A stretch of 64,000 bases of DNA from Pseudoalteromonas rubra (GCF_000238295.3 NZ_AHCD03000035.1:930001-994000); one strand, 5' to 3'. Positions 7,955-17,235 are shown, counted from the stretch's first letter. Numbers and translations: made by a program. Notes: a model not told the origin generated them from the sequence alone.

Positions 7955-9031
7955 TTATAGCTCAAAATCTTGTGGGGTATGAGTCAACAACTCATAGCCA
8001 GAGTGTGTAATCACAATATCTTCTTCCAGCCTTACGCCACCAACGTCTGGAATATAAATCCCGGGCTCAATGGTGATCACATTGCCTGGTTCCAGGCGGT
8101 AATCAACGCCCGGTTTGATGAAGGGCTGTTCATGCAGAAAAAGCCCGAGACCATGCCCCAGCCCTTCTCCTGCATACTGGGCAAAATCACTGTTCATCAT
8201 GACCGCATGCGCAGCCGCATTGAGCACCTGACAGTCTTCGCCTGCACAGGCCCTTGCCAGCGCTGCTTGCTGGGCACTTTGTACCGTATCAAACATGCTG
8301 CGCTGCGACACACTGGGTTTACCGTAGACATAAGTACGGGTCATATCAGAGCGATAGCCATCAACAACAGCCCCAAAATCAACCAAGATTAAGTCCCCAT
8401 ACTGAAGCTTCTGCGTCGAGGGGTTACCATGAGGCAAGGCACTGCGTGGGCCAAATAAGAGAATGGTGTCAAAAGATACTCCCTCAGACCCCAGCTTTTG
8501 CATACGATAATCCAACTCCAGGGCCAGGTCGCGCTCACTGATCCCTGCTTTCACGAGTGGCAAGGTATCCGCCAATGCCTGATCAGCGATTTGAGCGGCC
8601 TGACGAATGCAGGAAATTTCCTGCTCACTTTTCACTTGTCGTAATTGCTCAATAAAACCTGTGCAGGGTGTTAATACACGACCAGAAAGCTCGCGGCTGA
8701 TCTCTTGCCACTGACCTACATCAATATGTGCAGCATCAAATGCCAGTGCCTTTAGCTCTGCGGATAAGCAACTCAGGCACTGACCCAGGCTTTCAGTGTC
8801 TCTGTGTCTCAATATGACTTCAGCCTGCTGCGTTTCAGCCTGCGCACGCTCATAATAGCGGTAGTCTGTGATCAGCTGACATTGCTCAAGGCTGAGCAAC
8901 AACGTTGCTGCATGTCCGCTAAACCCGCACAAGTAACGGATATTTTCGTAGCCGAATACCACCATGCCCTGATATCCGGATGACTTCAGCAAATTGCGTA
9001 ATTTAGTTTGTCGTTGTAGATACTGATTCAT
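7955..9031 (-). CDS. M24-family Xaa-Pro peptidase (aminopeptidase P/prolidase type)
   Basis: This 358-residue protein has the two-domain 'pita-bread' layout. The N-terminal creatinase-like domain spans about 1-130 and the catalytic domain follows, with metal ligands visible in order: Asp in LILVDFGAVVDG and YRSDMTRTYV, His in GHGLGLFLHE, Glu in VITIEPGIYIP and Glu in VRLEEDIVIT. These enzymes cleave the bond before proline or hydroxyproline in short peptides using two metal ions, normally in the cytoplasm; no signal peptide is present. Its ATG overlaps the stop of the dehydratase gene (ATGA), so the two are translationally coupled. In this operon it would release hydroxyproline or proline from imported peptides. 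Confidence 0.85.
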   Translation of the reverse strand: MNQYLQRQTKLRNLLKSSGYQGMVVFGYENIRYLCGFSGHAATLLLSLEQCQLITDYRYYERAQAETQQAEVILRHRDTESLGQCLSCLSAELKALAFDAAHIDVGQWQEISRELSGRVLTPCTGFIEQLRQVKSEQEISCIRQAAQIADQALADTLPLVKAGISERDLALELDYRMQKLGSEGVSFDTILLFGPRSALPHGNPSTQKLQYGDLILVDFGAVVDGYRSDMTRTYVYGKPSVSQRSMFDTVQSAQQAALARACAGEDCQVLNAAAHAVMMNSDFAQYAGEGLGHGLGLFLHEQPFIKPGVDYRLEPGNVITIEPGIYIPDVGGVRLEEDIVITHSGYELLTHTPQDFEL

Positions 9032-10056
9032 CGTAGAATAAATCCTTGTTGAATTGGATCGTCAGGATCCAGCCAAAATGTATGTTCCCCGGTGACATAT
9101 GCTTCGCCTGTTACTTTTGGTCGCACCGCATCCCGACCACCATACTGACAAACCGCATCGATACCGACATCAAATCCGGATGCCAGAATCCCTTCAATAT
9201 AGATAGTCTCGCCCCTGCCAAGCGCTCCCCGTGCAGCCAGCAATGCGGCTCTGCCGCTAACACCTGTCCCTGTGGGGCTGCGATCTAGCGAACCATCAGC
9301 AAAAATACACACATGACGACTATGGCAATGTGACCCGCTCACCTGTAAATTGGAATAAAACACAACGCCATATAAGAAACCCAACGACATGTCTTCAGGG
9401 TGTTCAAGTTGAACCTTGCCTGCTAATGCGCGTTTTATTTTCCTGCCCAGACTAATGATCTCTTCACTATTTCGCAGGCTCAGAGCCAGATCGAGTTGAT
9501 CAGCGTCGACATACGCATAATAAGCACCACCAAATGCAATATCACAGTACACAGTGCGCATTCCGGCCAGTATTACCGGCACATTCAGCTGACAAACGAA
9601 AGACGCGACGTTGTAAAATCCAACCTGTTTTTTGTCGCCAGAATAAAACGCGCAGATCTGCCCCGCAGGCGTATCCATTTTCAACTGATGCTCGCCCACA
9701 GTCTCTGAGCTTTGGGTTCTTACCAACTCAGTCAACGCAATTACCGCATGACCACACATGGTGGAATACCCCTCATTGTGCATAAACAAGACGCCAAAGG
9801 CGCTGTCTGCACGCTGCGGCTCTGTCAGCAACGCACCATACATATCTGCATGTCCGCGTGGCTCAAACATCAGCATTTTGCGCATGTCTTCATAGTGCGT
9901 CAGGCAATACAGGCGTTTGTCTGCCATGTTATTCCCTTTCGGCTCAGGCACACCTGAGGTAATAATACGCAGCGGTTCGCCAGCCGTATGCATGTCCAAT
10001 GCTGTTACTTGTGTCCAGTGTTGTGGCATCTGACACCGGCTAAAATCTAATTTCAT
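9028..10056 (-). CDS. Proline racemase family; trans-3-hydroxy-L-proline dehydratase
   Basis: This 342-residue protein starts at ATG 10056 behind GGAGAAGTG. It belongs to the proline racemase family. The first active-site residue is Cys101 in YSTMCGHAVIALTE. At the second site the usual Cys is replaced by Thr262 in DRSPTGTGVSGRAAL. A Cys/Thr pair is the known mark of trans-3-hydroxy-L-proline dehydratase (EC 4.2.1.77), whereas racemases and 4-hydroxyproline epimerases carry Cys/Cys. The product, delta-1-pyrroline-2-carboxylate, would then be reduced by the product of 7006-7944. It is the first gene after the TonB receptor, separated by a hairpin terminator, and is coupled to the M24 peptidase gene. 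Confidence 0.88.
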   Translation of the reverse strand: MKLDFSRCQMPQHWTQVTALDMHTAGEPLRIITSGVPEPKGNNMADKRLYCLTHYEDMRKMLMFEPRGHADMYGALLTEPQRADSAFGVLFMHNEGYSTMCGHAVIALTELVRTQSSETVGEHQLKMDTPAGQICAFYSGDKKQVGFYNVASFVCQLNVPVILAGMRTVYCDIAFGGAYYAYVDADQLDLALSLRNSEEIISLGRKIKRALAGKVQLEHPEDMSLGFLYGVVFYSNLQVSGSHCHSRHVCIFADGSLDRSPTGTGVSGRAALLAARGALGRGETIYIEGILASGFDVGIDAVCQYGGRDAVRPKVTGEAYVTGEHTFWLDPDDPIQQGFILR

Positions 10057-10065
10057 CACTTCTCC

Positions 10066-10094
10066 ATAAAGAAAAGCCGGGCACGAAGCCCGAC
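10066..10094 (-). terminator. Hairpin plus T-run between the TonB receptor gene and the dehydratase gene
   Basis: On the minus strand GTCGGGC and GCCCGGC (one U-G pair) form a 7-bp stem with a TTCGT loop, followed by TTTTCTTT. It lies between the receptor gene and the catabolic genes. Because no promoter-sized gap follows (under 60 bp), it may act as a partial terminator that lowers expression of the downstream enzymes relative to the receptor. Confidence 0.6.
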
Positions 10095-10113
10095 TAACCA
10101 GGGAAACAAACGA

Positions 10114-13100
10114 TCAAAAAGTAAAACGAGCAACCAGGGAAATGTAGCGCTCCTCCTGACGGCGGGTCACCAGACCATAATCTGGATTGAGCTCCAGTTC
10201 CTGACCTTCTACCGAGCTATTTCGTGTTCTCGTTTCGGTGATGTCCAACGCAGCATCGTTATTCAGCAGGTTGTATACTGTGGCTTTGAGCATCAAATCA
10301 TGACCTGAAATTTCAGTGTTGTAAGTCATGGATAAATCTATGTTGGTCAACCAAGGTAAGGTATCAATGCTGCCTCGCGGCGCCGCATTGCCGTTCTCAT
10401 CATAATGGCTAACATGACCGTAATCCCGGCTCACACACGCATCCCAGGGGCTGCCGTTCTTACAGCTATCAACATTACGGGGGTGCAAAGATAAATAGTT
10501 GGTCGGGCGGCCTGAAATGGCGCGTGCAACCATCCCCAATGTCAACTCATCAGTCAGTTCATATGCACCGGCAAACTTAAACGCGTGGCGGTGATCATTA
10601 GGCAAATTGCCGTAACCATTGTCCATCAAATCGGCATAATCATATGATGTCGTCCAACCTGGATCCGCCTGATTATTGTCAGTTTTGACTAATCCTTCGG
10701 TATTCCCGTAGCTATGAGACCAGGTATAAGATGAGTTGATCCTCAAACGATCGGTGATACTGCCTTCCAGCGTAAACTCCAACGCCAGATACTTACGCTT
10801 AGCTTGTTGTAATGCCAGCTCCTCTGCACTCAGGTTTATCTCATCCACCTGACCATCACCGTCGAAGTCATAGCTCATGGTAATGGCTTCGCCCGGGTTA
10901 TTCAGCACATAGTAGGAACTTTGCCCGACATTGTCTGAAATTCCCATTTCAGCCAGCTTTTTCGCTAACACTGGGCCCACGTCGGTATCTTCTACGCTAC
11001 GTCCCAGATCCCGATAAATAGCACGAATACCCAGTGCCATATCGCCGAACACTTCTTGCTGATAACCCAGAGTGAATTCATCTGAGTACATGGGTTTTAA
11101 GCTTGATGAAGCAATCAATCCGGGTTCCGTAATACCGCGTTGACGCCAGTAGCGATCGCGCAACTGTGCACCTCGGCTGGGAGAGCCATCTGCCCCCAGT
11201 ACTGGCAGTCCATTGGCATCCACTTCGTCCAATGCATAATACTCAAACCATTCAATGGAAGAAGACCCTTGTGTCACGTTCATATTGACCGAGACGGGCT
11301 GAAAATAACGACCATAAGTTGCAAAGATTTTTGCACTGCCATCACCATGTAAGTCATAAATGGCTTGCAATCTGGGTGCAAACTGATTTTTCATATCAAC
11401 GAAAGCACGCCCATCGGAAACCGTGTTTTCAAATTCGCTGTATCTGAAGCCCAAATTCAGTACCAGATTATCCGTCGCCTGCCAGCTGTCGTTTACATAG
11501 AATGCCAGTGCAGTCGAGTCAGAATCCACCTCTCTGGTGCGCACCCGGCGCTCAATGTAATCCGTGCCCTGTGGCGCACCAGAAATATCGCCTTCTGACG
11601 CGGTTAAGATAGTCCACCACCCCTGTGCCTCACCTAAGCCATTTTGACCTTCATAATAGTCAACCGTGATCTTGCTGTAATCCAGACCAAATGACACAGA
11701 GTGCATTTCGAGATCCCAGGTAAAATCGAGTTTAAACTGATCGCGCACAAACTCTTCTTCTGTGACACTACTCGCGGTATGAGACGACACGGTGACAAAG
11801 CCATCACGCTCATCCCACACGCCCGGCTCTGTAGATGCGACCACGTTTTCGACATTTTCCGATACCCGACCCAATACAGCGGAGACTGAGAAAAAATCAT
11901 TGATATAACCGTTGTAATTAAGACTGTATACTTTGCCGCCGTCTTCGCCGGGGGCAGCAACACCGCGTTGCTCACCTATTACATTGGTTTCCCAGTCATA
12001 TCCATAGGATGTGGTATCCCAGGTCCGTTTGTTGTTCATCGCTGAAAAGCCCACGGAGTGGTCTTCACTGATAAACCAGTCTAACTTAGCAAACCAGCGA
12101 TCTTCTTCGCGATCACGATCGTTGTAGACAGTTTGTCTTGCCCAGGTATGGTTTTCTCTGCGTGGAGCCAGTAATCCATAGAAGAACAACGAATCTTCAA
12201 TCAACGCGCCGCTGGCCCATACCTGAATTTCCTTAAAGGACTCGTCTGACTGCTGAGTATTGGTGTCATAACCCACAACACCATTACTCTGGTAGATAGA
12301 GTCATGCTGGTCTCGCAGACTATTCGGGTCATAGCGCATTTCGACACCTAATTTGAAATCGTTATCACCGGATTTAGATACTGCATTCACAATCCCACCG
12401 AGTGCGCCCCCAAATTCTGGGCTGACACCCCCTGTTTTAACCTGAGTTTGCGCAATGGCCTCCCAGGGCAAACGAATGGACCCCAAGCCAGTGCGAATAC
12501 TGGTGACATTCAGACCGTTAAAATAATAGCCATTTTCAGCTGAAGAGGAGCCACCAAAGCTAGACGCACCTTTAAAGTCTGAGCCTCCAGGCTCTGCAGT
12601 ACCAGGAGCCAGCAATGCGATACTTTCAAAACCAGTATTAACGGGCATGGCTTTGATTTCCTCATCTGTGTAAGTGACACCCGCAGTTGATGAAGCCATA
12701 TCGACCCGACGAATGGCGGTACCCGACACAGCAATACGCTCAATATCAGTGGCACCTGCACGATAAAGTTGTGCATCCAATAGCACTGACTGGCCGATGT
12801 TTACCTGAATCTGTTCTTCCATAACCGACTCAAAACCATCTTTGCTAATCGTAACCTGATACTGACCAACTGGCAGGTTACGCAGGATATATTCACCCTG
12901 AGCATTGGTTGTTGTGCTGAAGGTCAACCCCTTAGCTTTATGAATAAACACCAGTTCAACTTCGTTGAGCTCACTGCCCTGTCCACTGACGATATTACCT
13001 CTAACCAGACTGTTACCGTCCGCTGCAAGTACAGGCACCGCGCTCCCTAATGCGAGCGCTATTGCACTCGCAGCCAGGGTATGACGGATCGCCTGCGTAT

Positions 13101-13119
13101 TATTTTGATTGTTACGCAT
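10114..13119 (-). CDS. TonB-dependent outer-membrane receptor, Oar-type with CarboxypepD_reg domain
   Basis: This 1001-residue protein starts at ATG 13119, which has AGGA 7 bases upstream; an upstream in-frame GTG at 13173 has no good ribosome site. The order is: signal peptide (AASAIALALGSAVPVLA); a carboxypeptidase-regulatory-like beta-sandwich at about 25-110 (GEYILRNLPVGQYQVTISK); a plug domain (MPVNTGFESIALLAPGT and GGVSPEFGGALGGIVNAVSK); and a long barrel ending in the outer-membrane signature YISLVARFTF. Oar-like receptors import large substrates, often peptides. Its position ahead of prolyl-peptide and hydroxyproline genes suggests uptake of proline-rich or collagen-type peptides. This is inference from context. 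A palindromic operator-like site lies upstream at 13188-13203. Confidence 0.88.
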   Translation of the reverse strand: MRNNQNNTQAIRHTLAASAIALALGSAVPVLAADGNSLVRGNIVSGQGSELNEVELVFIHKAKGLTFSTTTNAQGEYILRNLPVGQYQVTISKDGFESVMEEQIQVNIGQSVLLDAQLYRAGATDIERIAVSGTAIRRVDMASSTAGVTYTDEEIKAMPVNTGFESIALLAPGTAEPGGSDFKGASSFGGSSSAENGYYFNGLNVTSIRTGLGSIRLPWEAIAQTQVKTGGVSPEFGGALGGIVNAVSKSGDNDFKLGVEMRYDPNSLRDQHDSIYQSNGVVGYDTNTQQSDESFKEIQVWASGALIEDSLFFYGLLAPRRENHTWARQTVYNDRDREEDRWFAKLDWFISEDHSVGFSAMNNKRTWDTTSYGYDWETNVIGEQRGVAAPGEDGGKVYSLNYNGYINDFFSVSAVLGRVSENVENVVASTEPGVWDERDGFVTVSSHTASSVTEEEFVRDQFKLDFTWDLEMHSVSFGLDYSKITVDYYEGQNGLGEAQGWWTILTASEGDISGAPQGTDYIERRVRTREVDSDSTALAFYVNDSWQATDNLVLNLGFRYSEFENTVSDGRAFVDMKNQFAPRLQAIYDLHGDGSAKIFATYGRYFQPVSVNMNVTQGSSSIEWFEYYALDEVDANGLPVLGADGSPSRGAQLRDRYWRQRGITEPGLIASSSLKPMYSDEFTLGYQQEVFGDMALGIRAIYRDLGRSVEDTDVGPVLAKKLAEMGISDNVGQSSYYVLNNPGEAITMSYDFDGDGQVDEINLSAEELALQQAKRKYLALEFTLEGSITDRLRINSSYTWSHSYGNTEGLVKTDNNQADPGWTTSYDYADLMDNGYGNLPNDHRHAFKFAGAYELTDELTLGMVARAISGRPTNYLSLHPRNVDSCKNGSPWDACVSRDYGHVSHYDENGNAAPRGSIDTLPWLTNIDLSMTYNTEISGHDLMLKATVYNLLNNDAALDITETRTRNSSVEGQELELNPDYGLVTRRQEERYISLVARFTF

Positions 13120-13187
13120 TTCTAATTCCTGTTGAGTTCCCATTGATGATTTGTCTGTGTCAGACCTATTCACCCTACAATGAATTT

Positions 13188-13203
13188 ATATTGTATACAA
13201 TAT
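13188..13203. promoter_or_regulatory. Palindromic operator-like site upstream of the TonB receptor gene
   Basis: ATATTGTATACAATAT is a perfect 16-bp inverted repeat 68 bp upstream of the receptor start. The core TTGTnnACAA is typical of sites bound by FadR-type GntR regulators. A second copy of the core (TTGTCTACAA) lies before the DUF885 gene at 15282-15291. No GntR gene is present in the window. Confidence 0.55.
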
Positions 13204-13335
13204 TTTTTATTCATTTATTGTTTGTTCAGCAATGAAAGTAGCAATCAAGGACACAGCAGTAATGCAATGGCGTTATCTGGAATTAAAAAACAGAAATGAA
13301 ATTGGTATTGACCTGTTAAGGCCAAATAAAGAGAT

Positions 13336-13362
13336 AAAAAAAGGTGGCTGCGCCACCTTTTT
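13336..13362 (-). terminator. Intrinsic terminator after the DUF885 gene
   Basis: GGTGGC-TGC-GCCACC flanked by A7 and T5 forms a symmetrical terminator. Read on the minus strand it follows the DUF885 stop codon by only a few bases and ends in a T-run of seven. Confidence 0.85.
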
Positions 13363-13364
13363 CT

Positions 13365-15227
13365 TTAACTTTGTGATGCCACCCAGCGGTCAACATCATC
13401 TTCTACAATGGCCAGTGGCCTTGCGCCCTTAAGCAAAATGACATCGTGGAACGCTTTGACATCAAACTTATCACCCAGCGCATTGCGGGCTTTATCACGC
13501 AATTCAACGAGTTTGATCATACCCAGTTTGTAACCAAGCGCCTGTCCCGGCCAGGCAATATAGCGGTCAATGGCCGACGTGACATCACTCATTGCCGAGC
13601 CTGTGGCCTCCGCGAAGTACTCTATCGCCTGCTGACGCGTCCACTGTTTGTAATGCAGACCCGTATCAACCACCAGGCGTGCAGCACGATAGGCTTCGGC
13701 CTGCAAACGACCGAGATCACCGAACGGGTCGCCTTCGTACATACCCATTTCGTAGGCAACAAGTTCGGAATACAGAGCCCAGCCCTCGATATAGCCATTG
13801 AATGACGCATTCTGACGCATCAGACCTATGTCTGTTTGCAACATGTTCAGGGCAATCTGGAAGTGGTGACCGGGCACCGCTTCATGATAAGTCAGCGTTT
13901 TCATGCCAAAGCTTGGCACCGCCTTCATGTCTTTAAGGTTGATGGCAAATACACCCGGACGGCTGCCATCCAAAGAAGGCGCACTGTAATAGCCACCCGG
14001 TGCACCCGCTTCAACTTCCTTGGGAATACGACGAACCTCAACTTTTTGCGGCGGTAATGTCGAGAAGTATTGCGGTGCCTTTTTATTAATGGTCTCAATT
14101 TCACCCCGTAAGAAGGTTAATAAGGCTTCTCTTCCTGCGTCACTGTCTTCGTATAAGAAGCGCGGCTCATCGTTGAGCTGCTTCATACGATCGCCCACAG
14201 AGCCTGTGGTATAACCATTTTCGCGCAGGATCTGATCCATCCGCTCTGTGATCCGTTTAACCTCGGCAAGACCAATATCATGGATCTGCTGTGCGCTAAG
14301 ATCTGAGTCAGCCAGATACGTAATTTCATGCTGATAGAAAGCTTCCCCGCCTGGCTGAGCCCAGATCCCGACTTTTTCAGGTGCTTTTTCTTGCAATACT
14401 TTCAGATCTGCGATCACCCGGCGGTAAGCTGGATAAATTTGTTCATTTACCAGCCCAGTCGCAGTCGCGATAAGCTGAGTGCGTTGCTCTGCAGTTACAG
14501 CTGTCAGCGTTGATAATTTCTGCTCGAACGAAGTGACCAGCGGGTGCTTATCACTGGCATGCGCGATGAAGTTATTCAAATAGCCAAAGGTATTCGGAAA
14601 CAAGACCTTAGGCAAAATAATGCCCTTTTCGGCATCCTCTGCCAGTTTGCCACGGACTTGCTCGGTGAGTATTGCGAACGCTTCCAGCCTGCTCAGGTAA
14701 TCTTGTGCGTCCTGCAGGTTCTCAACGCTGTGCTGATCTTTGAGTAGATTGGGAATGTCTACCAGAGGTCCGGAAAGCTGGTTAACGATATATGGGAGGT
14801 GCCCGCCCCAGGTGTCGATATAGCCCCCACTAAATTGTGCATCACCAGCATAGTAACGCGCCAATACCTCGTTCACACGCAGGTGCAGGCGGTCATCTTC
14901 GTTCATTTTATGCGATTGTAGGTGCTTTAGTTTTTCCGCAGCGTTATTCATATCAATTTGCAGTGCCTGCATGCCAGATGCTGAGTAGTCGGGCAATCTG
15001 TCGGCATAACTACCGTATTGCTCGGCAGGCAACTTTAATGAGGTTGCCAGTGCGGGCTGATGATTAATGAAGGTTTGCGTATATGCGTTAACTTGTTTGT
15101 CAATGTCGGCACGAGATAATGGTGCAGCGGCAATGGCTGCTGAATCGGTCTGATTGACCCGACTATCCTGAGCACAGCCAGTCAGAGCCATCGCTACGGC
15201 CAGCGTGAGCGCGTTCAACTTATTCAT
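13365..15227 (-). CDS. DUF885-family lipoprotein, putative metallopeptidase
   Basis: This 620-residue protein has a lipoprotein signal: MNKLNALTLAVAMALTGCAQ, with lipobox Cys18. DUF885 hallmarks are visible: TYHEAVPGHHFQIALN (HExxxGHH, a probable metal site) followed by FNGYIEGWALYSELVAYEMG (an EGW motif) and a long helical scaffold. The family is large in Gram-negative bacteria and is thought to contain metal-dependent peptidases or dipeptidases. Direct biochemical support is limited. Attachment to a membrane, the operator-like site shared with the TonB receptor gene and the nearby prolyl peptidase suggest a role in trimming peptides in the periplasm. Confidence 0.85.
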   Translation of the reverse strand: MNKLNALTLAVAMALTGCAQDSRVNQTDSAAIAAAPLSRADIDKQVNAYTQTFINHQPALATSLKLPAEQYGSYADRLPDYSASGMQALQIDMNNAAEKLKHLQSHKMNEDDRLHLRVNEVLARYYAGDAQFSGGYIDTWGGHLPYIVNQLSGPLVDIPNLLKDQHSVENLQDAQDYLSRLEAFAILTEQVRGKLAEDAEKGIILPKVLFPNTFGYLNNFIAHASDKHPLVTSFEQKLSTLTAVTAEQRTQLIATATGLVNEQIYPAYRRVIADLKVLQEKAPEKVGIWAQPGGEAFYQHEITYLADSDLSAQQIHDIGLAEVKRITERMDQILRENGYTTGSVGDRMKQLNDEPRFLYEDSDAGREALLTFLRGEIETINKKAPQYFSTLPPQKVEVRRIPKEVEAGAPGGYYSAPSLDGSRPGVFAINLKDMKAVPSFGMKTLTYHEAVPGHHFQIALNMLQTDIGLMRQNASFNGYIEGWALYSELVAYEMGMYEGDPFGDLGRLQAEAYRAARLVVDTGLHYKQWTRQQAIEYFAEATGSAMSDVTSAIDRYIAWPGQALGYKLGMIKLVELRDKARNALGDKFDVKAFHDVILLKGARPLAIVEDDVDRWVASQS

Positions 15228-15281
15228 TTCAGAGCTCCAGTTTTTTATTCTGTGTAGTGTTGTGATGCTGGTATACCATAT

Positions 15282-15291
15282 TTGTCTACAA
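15282..15291. promoter_or_regulatory. Second TTGTnnACAA operator-like core, upstream of the DUF885 gene
   Basis: TTGTCTACAA lies 55 bp upstream of the DUF885 start. It shares the core half-sites with the perfect palindrome before the TonB receptor gene, which suggests that both transcription units respond to one regulator. The outer flanks are not symmetrical here, so the evidence is weaker. Confidence 0.4.
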
Positions 15292-15343
15292 TATACAGCT
15301 GCTTGAGATCAGAGATTAAGGGCACTCACTCATTTTCAAGCAC

Positions 15344-16357
15344 TTAGCCATTATGTTTGTTCAATATATAACGCTGTACCGCCCGGTTATGCTCTTTTAA
15401 GGACTTGGAAAAATAGTGGCTGCCGTCACCTTTGGAAACAAAATAAAGGTAATCAGTCTGTGCGGGCTGAGTTGCCGCTTTAATTGCATCAAATGATGGC
15501 ATTGCGATAGGCGTTGGAGGTAACCCTTTAATTCTGTATGTATTATACGGCGTATACTCGCGCAAATGACGACGCTTAATGTCTCCGTCAAAGCTATCAC
15601 CCAGACCATATATCACTGTTGGATCAGTTTGCAATCGCATTTTTCGGTTCAGACGGTTTACAAAAACAGACGCTATCACTGGCCGCTCCTGTGCTTTACC
15701 CGTCTCTTTTTCAATGATGGACGCCAGGATCAATGCTTCATAGGCTGAACTTATAGGCAGATCTTGTGCACGTTGCTGCCAGGCCAAAGCCAGCTGGGTT
15801 TGCATACGTTCACTGGCATGCCTGAGCAAGGTGGACGCTTTATTGTGGGCATGATAATGATAGGTCTCAGGATACAGCCAGCCTTCCGGGTGAGAGTCCA
15901 CAGCGCCAAACAGCTCATCTGCATCTCCCCCAACGTGCAGAGCAAGATCCGTGTCAGTCAGGTCAAAATCGATAAAAGGAGCTGCTTTGAGGTTTGCCAA
16001 TACCTGTTTAAAGGTTTGCCCCTCTATAATCGTAAACATAAAATCGGCCTGTGCACCGGAGGATAACTTTGACAACGCGTCAAGCACGCTCAGGCCTTGC
16101 AATTCGTAAACACCCGCTTTAACGTTAACTCGCTCAGGGAACAATTTTCCATAAACTTGATAAGGCAGGCAACGGTCAATCCAATGCGCTTGCTGCCAGC
16201 GCTGGCAAATTGCCGCAAAAGTATCACCCCGTTTAACCTCAAAATAGCGAGTATCACTTAACAAAGGCGCATCGCTAACATGCGACACATACTGGGCGGC
16301 AGTCAGCATAACAATGACCAAGCCAGACAACAAAAGTAAAATCAGTTTTCTCATCAT
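15344..16357 (-). CDS. mltG: Endolytic murein transglycosylase MltG
   Basis: This 337-residue protein has one N-terminal transmembrane anchor (LILLLLSGLVIVMLTAAQYV) and a periplasmic part. It contains a LysM-like segment near 40-100 and the YceG/MltG catalytic domain with Glu in ASIIEKETGKAQERPVIASV and downstream KMRLQTDPTVIYGLG and YNTYRIKGLPPTPI. MltG cuts nascent glycan strands and sets their length. The gene overlaps the pabC stop (ATGA), as in many gammaproteobacteria. The usual next genes tmk and holB are not present downstream; the DUF885 gene follows instead. Confidence 0.93.
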   Translation of the reverse strand: MMRKLILLLLSGLVIVMLTAAQYVSHVSDAPLLSDTRYFEVKRGDTFAAICQRWQQAHWIDRCLPYQVYGKLFPERVNVKAGVYELQGLSVLDALSKLSSGAQADFMFTIIEGQTFKQVLANLKAAPFIDFDLTDTDLALHVGGDADELFGAVDSHPEGWLYPETYHYHAHNKASTLLRHASERMQTQLALAWQQRAQDLPISSAYEALILASIIEKETGKAQERPVIASVFVNRLNRKMRLQTDPTVIYGLGDSFDGDIKRRHLREYTPYNTYRIKGLPPTPIAMPSFDAIKAATQPAQTDYLYFVSKGDGSHYFSKSLKEHNRAVQRYILNKHNG

Positions 16358-17121
16358 GCTTTAACAACAAGCTCCGCAGCCAATGCCTGTGCCTGACTCA
16401 GACTAAATTGCTGATGCGCTATCTGACGCACTGGTACAAGACCCATCAGGCTGTTACACAGATAAACAGCATCCGCCGCACATACTGAAGTTAAGTCCAA
16501 TGTGGCCGTTTCTATGGTGTTATGCTGTTGTAGGCTTGAGAGAAACACGCCCTGGATCCCACAGCGAGACAAATCCGGGGTATACCAACGCTTATCTTTA
16601 CAGATCAGAATATTAGCGGCGGAGCTTTCAATCACCTCCCCCTGTAAATCCATGACCAATACGTCATCAGCTTGTTTAGTTGCGGCGTTTTGTTTAATCA
16701 GGACCTGCTCAAGGCGATTCAGTGTTTTTAATCCTGCTAACAAAGGTTGATGACCCAGGCGAACATCAGACAGAGCAAGACACACCCCGTTTTCACGCCA
16801 TTCTGAATAGTGAGCAGGATAAGGCGATGAAGAGACCAAAGTAGTTGGTTGCGGTTCGTCAGGTAATCCATAGCCTCTGCCGCCCTCGCCTCGGGTGATC
16901 ACCACCTTAAGCACCCCGTCATTTAGCTGCGTCGCAACGCTTTCGCAGTGCTCTGACAACGCACTCAGATCAAGCGCCGGGAAATACAACGCGCTTGCAC
17001 ACTGCTTCAGACGTTGTAAGTGTCCTTCCCACCTGTCCAGCTTGCCTTCATACACTCTGATCGTTGTAAAAAAGCCATCGCCATAATTTAATCCCCGATC
17101 TCGGCTATTAACCTGCTGCAT
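16354..17121 (-). CDS. pabC: Aminodeoxychorismate lyase PabC
   Basis: This 255-residue protein belongs to the fold-type IV PLP enzymes. Signatures are NYGDGFFTTIRV at the start, LAGLKTLNRLEQVL around the PLP-binding lysine, and a DLQGEVIESSAANI cofactor segment. PabC converts 4-amino-4-deoxychorismate to p-aminobenzoate and pyruvate for folate synthesis. ATG at 17121 is preferred over the adjacent GTG at 17124. It sits between fabF and mltG as in E. coli, but a strong terminator at 17194-17221 separates it from fabF. Confidence 0.9.
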   Translation of the reverse strand: MQQVNSRDRGLNYGDGFFTTIRVYEGKLDRWEGHLQRLKQCASALYFPALDLSALSEHCESVATQLNDGVLKVVITRGEGGRGYGLPDEPQPTTLVSSSPYPAHYSEWRENGVCLALSDVRLGHQPLLAGLKTLNRLEQVLIKQNAATKQADDVLVMDLQGEVIESSAANILICKDKRWYTPDLSRCGIQGVFLSSLQQHNTIETATLDLTSVCAADAVYLCNSLMGLVPVRQIAHQQFSLSQAQALAAELVVKA

Positions 17122-17193
17122 CACTCTTTATCACCTCAAAAATATTAGCCCAACTGTACCATATTCATTGTTGAGACAACGTCAAAAAGGCAT

Positions 17194-17221
17194 AAAAAAA
17201 CCCGGCTCTGCCGGGCTTTTA
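17194..17221 (-). terminator. Intrinsic terminator after fabF
   Basis: CCCGGC-TCT-GCCGGG is flanked by A7 on the left and TTTT on the right. On the minus strand it lies 15-20 bases past the fabF stop and ends in seven T, so it should end the fatty-acid operon before pabC. Confidence 0.85.
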
Positions 17222-17235
17222 TGATTTATCAACTA

